27,667 nucleotides of DNA from Saprolegnia diclina VS20 (taxonomy: Eukaryota > Oomycota > Saprolegniomycetes > Saprolegniales > Saprolegniaceae): positions 635,178 to 662,844 of the forward strand of contig NW_008246084.1 in the NCBI RefSeq assembly GCF_000281045.1, read 5' to 3'. Under the pieces are notes generated by a model that was given only the letters and a program-made list of their open reading frames with translations, did no database searches and was not told the origin of the DNA. Positions 1 through 8,614 of the stretch are shown one piece after another; the stretch's first letter is position 1; the number at the start of each line of letters is the position of its first letter. Position numbers and translations under genes: made by a program.

Positions 1-1042
1 AATTTCAAGTGATGCGGGAAGTGCGAGACTGAATTTTCTCGTCACTGACCAGAACGAACGTTTGGCTACGTTGGTGGTCAGAGCACGAAGAGTAGGCCGC
101 CGACTTCATCTATCACTTATGTGATGTCGGTGGTATTAATCGCGTCGGTGGTCCCGCAACGGCAAAGGCGACATCTGGCGACCGCCATGAGTTTGCTCTG
201 ACTTCGTGACAACGTGAGGAGCCTCCACGACTGCCACACACAAAGAAACCGTAGGGCAAACGATCGCCGTCGCTCGAAGAACCTGCAGCGAGGTGCTCGC
301 CGCTATAGTTCTTGCGCTGACCCCTGGTGCGACTTGTCGTGTTGCTAATGTTTTTGTCCGAGAACGACGCTGTACCCAACGCAGGGGGTGACCAAGGGAT
401 TTGCTTGACCCTTCCTCCAAATGGGTCTGGCGTTTGGGGTGTACGTTGCAGACTGCATGCAAATCCATGCAGATGGATTGCTCGTCGTTCTTTGACGTAA
501 GCGGGTCGATGAAGGTACTTTAGATGATGTGCATCCCTATAAACTTGATTCCCGCGAAAATTCGTCATGTTAAATCCCATCGAGGTAGTCTCAAAGCACG
601 ATTGGCCAATATTGAACCCAAGATCTCTGTATAGAGCCCAAAACAAACAAGTACCTCCACAGACGAGCAGAACACTTATTGCAATAAAGGGTCTGGCGAG
701 CGCTGCAGTTGACTGGACAGCAACGTCTCCTTCACGACCCGCCGTGTCACATTCAATCGACGATTACTTCAACATGTTTATTCAGCTGGTAAAATTGTCA
801 ATTGCAGGCACGAAACACTAGGACGATGGACAATAACGTCCACCAAACTCGCATTCCCACAGTCAGTACAATACCATTCAGTACTAGAATAATTCCGTAC
901 TAAAAGGTCAACTCGGACACGAGCGCTGCCCTAGAATTTGCTCAGACACGAGCGCTATCCTGGAATTTGCCATCGAGTGGATGACGTGGAACTGTGTGGA
1001 CGCAAGGGATACAAATAATTTCACTATCTATACACCGTTCAG
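1..1042. other. No recognisable gene
   Basis: No reading frame here resembles a known protein. The longest minus-strand frame (113-646, 177 codons) has overlapping competitors, no domain I recognise and no convincing promoter. The stretch lies downstream of the first transporter gene. Its only clear structure is the imperfect 29-base tandem duplication at 912-969, listed separately. Confidence 0.5.
912..969. repeat. Imperfect 29-bp tandem duplication
   Basis: Two adjacent 29-base units, 912-940 and 941-969, differ at four positions. Both contain the core GACACGAGCGCT. They lie about 75 bases beyond the stop codon of the minus-strand transporter, so they may fall in its 3' untranslated region or terminator region. 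No function can be assigned. Confidence 0.75.
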
Positions 1043-2784
1043 TTACAGTCGCGGCGTTGGTAAGAGCGCATCGTCGTCGCTAAGACTATGGCGCGCCGAG
1101 TCCCAGAGGAAAAACGACTGCGGTGGCGGGTCCGATGACACGCCCATCATGCCAACCTTGAGATCGTCCGACACCCGCCGCCGCGCCGGCCGCTGCACGA
1201 GCACTTTGCCGCACACTGTGAGCTGGTAGCCGCGGTAAAACCGGTCTTTCGAGTCCGTGCGCACAAACAACATCAAAAAGAGTCCGGCCAGCGAGCAGTA
1301 CCAGACAAGACCCAGCCGGCTCGTCAAGTCATGAAGTACATTGAGCGGCGCAAGCCCGAGAAGCGCGCGGTCGAGGACCCAGCTGGTCGAGATGAGGCCG
1401 TACATGGTGCCGACATGGTACACGCCATACATGTCAGCAAGAAAGCACACGATGAGTGCCGCGCCGCCGCTCGCGCACAGCTGGACGGTGTAGAGAAGCC
1501 CTTCAATGTACGCAATCTTGGCGAGGTTGGTGCTGTTGAAATAGACCATCGGGAGTGCTATGCACGGCACCAAGAGCAAGAACACGAGCACAAATTTGCG
1601 GACGACCGCGGGGTTGGCATAGAAGAGCCGGATGCACACGTCCGAGAGCATTGGGATGCAGACACGGCTGCCGAAATCAATGAGGAGGCCGTAAAATCGA
1701 ATGGACGCGGCTTTGGCGGGCGAGACGCGGCACCATTCAACGAGGAGGTCGTGGTCGACGCGCAGTGCCAGCATGTCGTTGTAGAGAAGGCCGACGAGGG
1801 CGTTGGCCGCGAACGCAATGTAGAGACACACAAAGTCGGTCGAGAGGATGCACTGCGAGAGCGTGAGCGCGCGCACTTGCTCGTGGTACTGCCGATCGGT
1901 GCCTTCGATGCCGCCCACCACACTGTAGTTGACGAGCGTCATGCCGACCCGTAGAAACTCATCCTGGACCATGTCAGCGTTTGGCGCCTTCTCGAGCGGA
2001 ATGCAGTGCATGTCGTGACCGCGGACGCTAAAGTCGGACGGCGGCGTCCGTAGTATGAGCGTCGCGAGCGCGAGAAGCGGAATGGCGACAGCAAACGAAA
2101 TGCCAAACGTCCAGCGAAGCGTATTCGGGTAGTTGTCGAGGAGGGCGTGTAAGAGTGCGCGCACAATGCCGGTGCCAAGGCCGTACCCAAAGATGCAGCA
2201 GCCCGTGACCGTGCCTCGAAGGTCGGGACACCACTTGAGCGCGGTCGCCATGGACGAAATCGTCATGGCCCCAAACGCGATCGCGAGGAGGTAGCATCTG
2301 CTCTGGCAATGAGCCATAAATTGGGAGGCTAAAGGAAGGCATACCCGATATGCAGAAGTGCCCACGTTCGCGTCCAAACCGCCGACTGCGCGAGGAGGAG
2401 CCCGAGCGCGAGCAAGCCAATGCTGACCGTCATGCTGCGCCGCGGTCCCTGGCGCTCAAGAAGCGGACCGAAGAAGGCCTGGGACGCGATACTACACGCA
2501 CCGGCCGCGAAGAGCATCGTTGTCGCTTCGTTGCCGTTGGCGTCAAAGCCAAAGTAGACGTTCATCGGGTTGGCAATGACAAAGACGGCGTAGAGCGAGC
2601 CGCAAAAAAATTGAATGAGAAACACCGCAAAAAAAAGGTAGAGCCGATGGAAGCGGAGGCACTGGAAGGCCGGGTACCGCGCGACGCGGCTTGCGAGCGG
2701 CCAGAAAAAGACAAATTTCTCCGCGTCGACCTCGTAAAAGGACTTTGTCCGCAGCGCAATCGTCCAGTAGTCGGCGCAACCCAT
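1043..2784 (-). CDS. MFS transporter, copy 1 (two exons)
   Basis: Predicted 564-residue plasma or organelle membrane transporter of the major facilitator superfamily. Exons are 2345-2784 and 1043-2297. A 47-base intron (2298-2344, GTATGC donor, AG acceptor) splits a glycine codon and restores the frame. The protein shows two hydrophobic halves of about six segments each, separated by a polar loop at residues 230-257. Motif A-like GPLLERQGPRRS follows the second helix. KWCPDLRGTVTG (168-179) resembles the equivalent segment of oxalate/formate-antiporter and monocarboxylate-type MFS proteins, so a small organic acid substrate is possible but is inference only. The start is chosen because the tandem paralogue begins at the same alignment position and both share an initiator-like element directly before the ATG. 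Longer upstream extensions of the frame have no such support. The C-terminal 50 residues are hydrophilic. Confidence 0.88.
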
Positions 2785-2799
2785 GCTTTTGGAAAGTGA
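2785..2799 (-). promoter_or_regulatory. Initiator-like element abutting the start codon
   Basis: On the minus strand the 15 bases TCACTTTCCAAAAGC immediately precede the ATG of transporter copy 1. TCACTTTCC fits the oomycete initiator TCAYTYY. The same position in copy 2 (7254-7268) reads CCATACTCCAAAATT, matching at about half the bases including TCCAAAA. If the A of TCA is the transcription start, the leader is only about 13 nucleotides. Confidence 0.5.
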
Positions 2800-4328
2800 C
2801 GGGTATAGACGAGGACCAAAGATACCGGATCCCCACCCAAGCCTGTATGACAGACGCCTCTTCTGAGCCTGCGACGCCAGCCGGGTGCAACATCTGGTTT
2901 GCATTTACCTTTCAAACTCGATACAACGTGCGGCCACGGCTGCACAAGCCCGTTGTACATGGCGTGGGCTGTGGGAAAGGCGAGGTACTTTCTGCTTGGT
3001 CGCTGCAGTAGCTCGTTGGAGCCATTGCCCACCAATGCAGCATTGAAGTCGCCACATCTCGAAACAAAAGCACTACTTTTCTTCGAGCAAGTGACAATTT
3101 AAACAGTGAAATTACAGTTGGGAACGGACGTGATCAAATATCGACTTGCTGATATCATGTGACGTACGAACCGCGATCCTTAAAGAGACTACATAGTATA
3201 CAAATATGGGACTTCCGACGGCGCTCGCGAATGATGCCAGCGCCGATATCGGTCTTGTGCTGCTGTGTCGTGAATCTCGAGTGCTACAGTGTCGAGCTGC
3301 ACAACCCCCAACATTTGATACGTGACCCCTGCACGTACACGGTAGCAGGCAGTAATACCGACCCGATTGACGACGACGCCAACCAAGGGTCCAAAGACCC
3401 TTGCCCGCAGTCGTCTCGGAAAATGCACGCAACGGCGCAGTTCGCCCCGTGCCCGGTGTGGATTTGTTGCGTACGTTCATAAGGACATCGAGCCGCCACC
3501 TGATTGCGACGAAGATGCGATGACGGGACGCACGTGAGGAACATGCCCCGGTCGAGTCTTGTTTCTGGCACCAATCTGGTTCAAACTTCTCTGCAACCGT
3601 GCATGGCCGAGCCAAGCACCGTCGGGTGGCTCTCCGGGCGTTCGTCGTTGTTGACGTGGGTCGTCTATTGAAATGGATTCGTCAATCTCGCTAAATAAAA
3701 TTCTCCGGGCGTTCGTTGCGCTGTCAGCTCGAGACGTGTGACGTCAGCTCGATATTGTGCGGCTGTCCTGCTGCGAACCAAATGTGCTGAGCGAACGTTG
3801 TGTGTAGGAGTAATGTTGTGAAAGGAGTTGCATTTTGTCGGGACATGTTCCGTACACGCGTCGGGTCGGCGCGACGTCACATGCACTCCGACTCGTTGTG
3901 CGTGGACCAAGAGCGGTCGTTTGCGACGACCGCTCTTCAATACAGTAATGGCTTTGAAGCTCGCAACCGACAACGGCCAAAGATATGCACAAAGCTTGCC
4001 AACAATCGTACCACGGATTGCTGGGCGCAAACTACGTTGCGCGGTGCACAGCCCGAATCTTGATTCTGGCTAGCGTTCGTTTGCGTGCGTACGGTCCCAC
4101 GGGGGGCGCGAAACGTCGTCGCGGGTGGAGCCACCCGCTGCACGCAAACAAAAAAGACAGGCCGGTACTGAGTTCGAGGCTACCGGTCGGTACACATTGT
4201 TTACGCACTTCTAGTAGATTAACCACAACCAATAAAATGCACCAAGCGTCTTCTCGCAGCATTATTCATTTTCGACCGACACTCTTGTTGATACTCTTAA
4301 GACCTCTCCGACAAAGTTGTGGTGCAAC
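2800..4328. other. Intergenic, no recognisable gene
   Basis: Several overlapping frames of 60-167 codons occur on both strands, but none has a known domain or consistent coding character. A minus-strand frame at 3189-3428 contains GPLVGVVVNRVG, which superficially recalls an MFS motif A, but nothing around it supports a transporter remnant. Structures worth noting are a 15-base direct repeat TCTCCGGGCGTTCGT at 3631-3645 and 3702-3716, a GTCAGCTCGA direct repeat near 3723 and 3742, and the perfect hairpin at 3909-3937. Confidence 0.45.
3909..3937. repeat. Perfect 12-bp inverted repeat with 5-base loop
   Basis: AAGAGCGGTCGT (3909-3920) is followed by TTGCG and then by its exact reverse complement (3926-3937). 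The stem is GC-rich and would form a stable hairpin in RNA of either strand. It lies between the two transporter copies and far from any confident gene end. It could be a cruciform, a processed-RNA precursor or a remnant of a small mobile element. Confidence 0.8.
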
Positions 4329-5229
4329 TTAGAGACACCAGCTCGATGGCGTCCTTGCCCGGTGCAGCACATATGGGTTGCTCGTCGGTACGGCGGGTCC
4401 AGGGCCGATCACCGGCTGAACGCTAAGCGGTGCCTCGCGCAGTACATTGATAACGAATTCAGATAGCACAGCACCGTGTACAATCACAGCGTCGACATCG
4501 TTGTCTCGCAGGTCGAGGTCGCAGAGCAAGCTCACGCGCAACTGCTCTTGGGGTTGACCGTCGCAGTAGCACGTCACAAAGCAATCGGTCGCACGCGAGC
4601 TGATGTTCGGCGAACGTCGAAGGCGCGGGTGCTTGTCCATGACTGCGTGCACTGTCCCGCCAATGGCTTTATCTTGCGGCTGGCGCCGTTGAAGGAAGCT
4701 CAAGAGAATTCGGTTCTTGACATGGTTGTAGCGAAAACTCGCATAGTCGCGCGGTGCGTGGACGGCACCGAAACGTAGTGGTGCGGCTCGATGAAGCACT
4801 GGCGACGCAAAGCCGTAGAGAAGCGGGAGGCTCGCAATGGTTCCGACATACACGATGCAAGCCAACGTCGCTTCGATAGCTTCGTCAATGGCGTCGCGGG
4901 GGATACCAAACGTGAGCGTCCACTGATAGAACCGCGTGAACGGCGGAAGGTGCGCACTCGTCCACGTCAGAAGGGGACCGTAAACCATAACTGTGATCGA
5001 GAGCATTGTCGGGTCAATGGTTGCAAAGAGGTGCTCTTTGTGCCAGCGCTTGAGACCGTACGAAGCAAGGCAGAGGGCCCAAAATGCAAACCAGACCTAT
5101 ATATGAACGTGTTCCGCGTTATCTTCATTATGACACAAAGACTTCGCATACGTAGCGCTACGCCTGAATGCGTGGGAGTTGGCTCCAGCACTTGGTCGTT
5201 GGGAGTGAGCTGCGTACGGAGAGATCCAT
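4329..5229 (-). CDS. Multipass membrane protein, possibly RCE1-like N-terminal half
   Basis: Tentative 259-residue protein. The well supported part is the frame 4329-5096, preceded by a TATATAG acceptor. It reads VWFAFWALCLASYGLKRW and then further hydrophobic stretches (VMVYGPLLTW, CIVYVGTIASLPLLYGF). A four-codon first exon (5218-5229) joined by a 121-base intron with a GTACGC donor would supply an ATG, but that intron is longer than the others here. The spacing of the hydrophobic segments and the later RDYASFRYNHVKN segment recall the N-terminal half of RCE1, the ER-membrane CAAX prenyl protease. The catalytic EExxxR motif expected just after that point is absent, and the last 140 residues are polar and unrecognised. 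It may therefore be a truncated or fused gene remnant. Identification is by eye and weak. Confidence 0.35.
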
Positions 5230-5507
5230 CCCGTGGTGAACCCCAATTCTTGCGCTCTTAGCTCCTAATTGCTACCAGCGGTTTTTTTAGGGCGAGACCC
5301 TAACCACCTACACGCAAGATAGTCTGCCAAGTGAGGCAGAGCTAAAAAATGGTATGTTTGAGTTCTTGCTCTTGGAGTGACCTAGAATCTATCGCTCTTG
5401 CCTCCTTGTTGCGTTGTGCGCGACATTTCTCTGACCTCGGAACGTGGTCGGAACATTAAGCTATAGGATAGAATATAGGGGTCGGGTTATACTAGAACGA
5501 CACAAAG
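5230..5507. other. Short intergenic stretch
   Basis: This is the gap between transporter copy 2 and the membrane-protein frame. It holds a small hairpin, TTAGGG-CGAGA-CCCTAA (5287-5303), preceded by a run of seven T. I see no gene. Confidence 0.5.
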
Positions 5508-7253
5508 CTACGGCGTCGTCGGGCTCAGCACGTCGTTGACCTCGAGCTTGCGCATCGAGTCAGAATTTAGGAGAAAAAAGGATCCGGGGTGCCCTGCATC
5601 AGCGTCGCATCCGTGAGTCTTTTCAGCCCCAAAGCGCGACTTGGCAGGGCGTTGAATGAGCACTTTGCCGCAAATCGTGAGCTGGTACCCGCGATAGAAG
5701 CGGTCGGCCGACGTCGTGCGCACAAACCACATGAGAAAGAGGCCACCGAGCGAGATGAACCAAACGAGTTCGACGTGGTGAGCAAGATCTGTGGGCGACG
5801 CCAACGGCGCCCGACCGAGCACGACTTGGTCGACGGCCCAGCCCATGAGCACGAGGCCGTACATGGTGCCGACATGGTACACGCCGTACATGTCGGTAAG
5901 GAAGCACACAATCAGTGACGCGCCGGCGTTGGCAGTAAACTGCACCGTGTACAGCAGCCACTCGACGGTACCAAAGTTGGACATATTGTCCGAGGCAAAA
6001 TAGAGCATCGGCACGGCAATGCACTGCACGAGCAGCAAGAGCACAAAACCGCTCTTGCGCACGACCGCGGGGTTGCCATAAAAGAGGCGGATGCACACGT
6101 CCGAGAGCGCCGAGATGAGAAAGCGGCCGACAAGGTCGGCCACCGCGCCGCGCAGTCGGACCCGCGTCGCATCATCGTCCGTAATCGCATACCAGGTTAC
6201 GAGCAAATCTTTCTCGACTTGAACCGCTGTGACTTCCGTGTAGAGCAAGCCCGAGAGACCGTTGGCGGCAAAGGCCACAAAGAGACACAAAAAATCGGTC
6301 GAGAGAATGCACTGGGGTAATGTGAGCGCCTTGACTTGTTCGTAGTATTGTCGATCGGTGCCGTCGTGGTGGCAGTCGGACGGTGGACGGATCGCGTTGT
6401 AGTTGAGGAGTGTCATGCCCACCTTGAAATACTCGTCGAGGACCATGTCAGCGTTCGGCGCCTTCTCGAGCGGAATGCAGTGCATGTCGTGGCCGCGGAC
6501 GCTAAAGTCGGACGGCGGCGTCCGAAGCACGAGCGTTGCAAGCATCAAAATGGGCACCAGCACTGCAAAGAGGAGGCCAAAGAGGCTTCGGAGGTTATCA
6601 AAAGACGACGCGAGGATCGCTTCGAACGCGATGCGCCATACGTTGGTGCCGACGCCCGACCCGAGAAGACACGCGCCCGTGACGGTCCCGCGCACATCGG
6701 GGGCCCACTTGAGCGCGGTCGAGATGGACGACGTGACGATGGCGCCAAATGCAAACCCAATGCAGTCAAATCTACAAACGAATCAGCGACTTTGAAAGAA
6801 TATCGGCGCAATGTACCCGACATGCAAGAGCGTCCACGACGACGTGAGAAGCGCAGCGTGTGATAGCAATAGACCGAGCGCCGTGAGAAGGGTGCCAGCA
6901 GCCATGCTGCACCGGGGCCCCTTGCGCTCGAGGAGCGGTCCGAGGAGCGCGGGCGAGAGGAGGCTAAAGACACCGGCTTCGAAGAGGAGGTTTGTAGCTT
7001 CCGGCGAATTGTCACCGAAGCCAAAGAAACGATTGATGGGGTCGGCGAGCGAGAGAAGTGAGTAGACTGACCCCGAGCAAAACTGGATGAGAAAGACCGC
7101 GACAAAGAGGTAGACGCGGTGGAAGCGGAGGACAGAGACCGCTGGCGCCGATCGTGTTTCGCTCGTGAGCGGCCAGAAGAAGACAAATCGCTCGGAAGAT
7201 CGTTCGTACGGCGTCTTGGCCTCGAGCACGATCGTCCAGTACTCGGGCAGCAT
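5508..7253 (-). CDS. MFS transporter, copy 2 (two exons)
   Basis: Predicted 566-residue major facilitator protein, tandem paralogue of the gene at 1043-2784. Exons are 6817-7253 and 5508-6771. A 45-base intron (6772-6816) begins GTAC, ends GTAG and splits the equivalent glycine codon, so intron position and phase are conserved between the copies. The architecture is the same: twelve probable membrane segments in two halves, KWAPDVRGTVTG at about 167-178, a polar central loop, then conserved DVCIRLFY and VYHVGTMYGL in the second half. The central loop is almost identical to copy 1, whereas many membrane segments differ. Substrate is unknown; an organic acid is possible by resemblance to the oxalate/formate type. 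The ATG at 7253 is preceded directly by an initiator-like element. Confidence 0.88.
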
Positions 7254-7268
7254 AATTTTGGAGTATGG
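7254..7268 (-). promoter_or_regulatory. Initiator-like element abutting the start codon, copy 2
   Basis: On the minus strand CCATACTCCAAAATT lies directly before the ATG of transporter copy 2, at the same spacing as the element of copy 1 (2785-2799). It is a weaker match to the oomycete initiator. Retention of TCCAAAA at the same distance suggests a shared core promoter inherited at duplication. Confidence 0.4.
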
Positions 7269-8614
7269 ACGCTTTGCTGTGTGGCCAACGAGGCATTACT
7301 GCCGCGCCACCTTGGCTGCTGAAAACAGCTGGAACGCCAGATGGGCTTGAGTCCGCTGCCAGCCACGCATTTTGAAGCGCCAAAGGGATCCGTTGAGACG
7401 CGGCAGGCGCGAAGATTCGGCATTGGATTCCGCAGAGTGTTGTGGTGATCCACAGCAGCTTCTTGCTGCCAAGAACGAAACCACTTTTGGATACTGGTTC
7501 GGGAAGATACCGTCCTCTTTGGTGCTATGACACGAAGAGTACAGTGTACGAGGGCGGACGTCAAGTGTCCGTGAAAGGCAACTTTTTCTGGATGGCTTAG
7601 TTGACTGAAAAAAGCGTCTAGTCGTGTCCAGTCGGTCGTGTTCTTTATACTACGGTTGCAACTGCAAGCTGCACATTTACCCGAGTGCAGTGTTGGATGT
7701 TGGCCGTGAGCATGCTACGCTCTCAAGGCTCAAAGTGTGGCGACGGCGCATACCGTTTTCTGGCTGGAGAGTACCCACATTTTCGCAGCAGGTCGACCAA
7801 TGAACGATGAGATTAAGGTTGCAGCGATATCAGCCAAACGTTATTATAATAGTTGTTGGCTCGAGCAGCGGCGACCGTCGCTGCCATGCGAGCAACCAAA
7901 CTGCTTGTTTTGGTACGATGTTGACGTGGACGAGATCTGACAAACTCGCCGTTTGGTCAGCCCAAATGACGAGACGCGCGGCTCCCACATCAACGTCGCA
8001 CGGTGAGACCAAGCACCAGCAGTACGCAAGTGTAGCCACACTCGGCCTGTGCTAACGTTAGTACTCGTTGCGGTTTGTAAGGGCCATGGCACGCTTTCGC
8101 CGACGATTTGGACAAAAATTGCGTCAGTGGACAGCGATATTGTCGGGATTAGACCGTGGAAACAACAGTGCCATTCTACGTCAAGATAATGCTCGCGATC
8201 CCAGACACCAGAACTTTATACCGCGCATGCAAATGAGTCTGCTGGAGCGCAGGCATTCTCCAAGCGTGAGTCAGGCAACGTGAACACGAAATAGATGAAA
8301 ATGTCGTGTCGATACGAAAGAACTAGTTCGATCCGATCCGAAGAGTCCCTCGGTTTTGGGAAGGACGTTGGGAGGTCCACCAGTGTTTGTATGGCTCCAA
8401 CGTGTGAGCTACGCTGCATATACGGAGACGTCAGTGCTTTCGGATGACAATGGCTCGTACCCGACCTATCTCATGTCGGCAGCGTGGGGGCACCGTGGGC
8501 TTTTGGAAAGAGCTTTTGGTCGAAAATAGAGCAAATTCATCGATTTCGTTGGTCGGTATTTTAGTGGTTTGACGAGCAAACCACCATCAAATTGAGGTCA
8601 CTTGAGCACTCGCC
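7269..8614. other. Intergenic, no confident gene
   Basis: This stretch separates the divergent transporter copy 2 and oxygenase-like gene. Only short frames are present. One plus-strand frame without ATG (8299-8529, 76 codons to a TAG) has protein-like composition, including VFVWLQRVSYAAYTE and GSYPTYLMSAAW, but no recognisable family. It could be the last exon of a lost or unrecognised gene. No RNA gene was seen. Confidence 0.4.

Noticed and set aside
113-646. 177-codon minus-strand frame at the window start
   Set aside because: Overlapping frames have equal openness and nothing matches a known protein, so the evidence does not support a call.
3189-3428. GPLVGVVVNRVG segment as a third, broken transporter
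   Set aside because: No other transporter motif or paralogue similarity is present in any nearby frame.
5287-5303. TTAGGG and CCCTAA facing each other, suggesting telomere-like sequence
   Set aside because: Only one unit on each side with a 5-base loop and no array. It is best read as a small hairpin.
8318-8340. GTTCGATCC, like a tRNA T-loop
   Set aside because: Flanking bases do not pair into T, anticodon or acceptor stems.
8299-8529. Plus-strand open frame without ATG, protein-like in composition
   Set aside because: No family resemblance, no clear splice acceptor and only 76 codons. It is mentioned only as part of the intergenic description.
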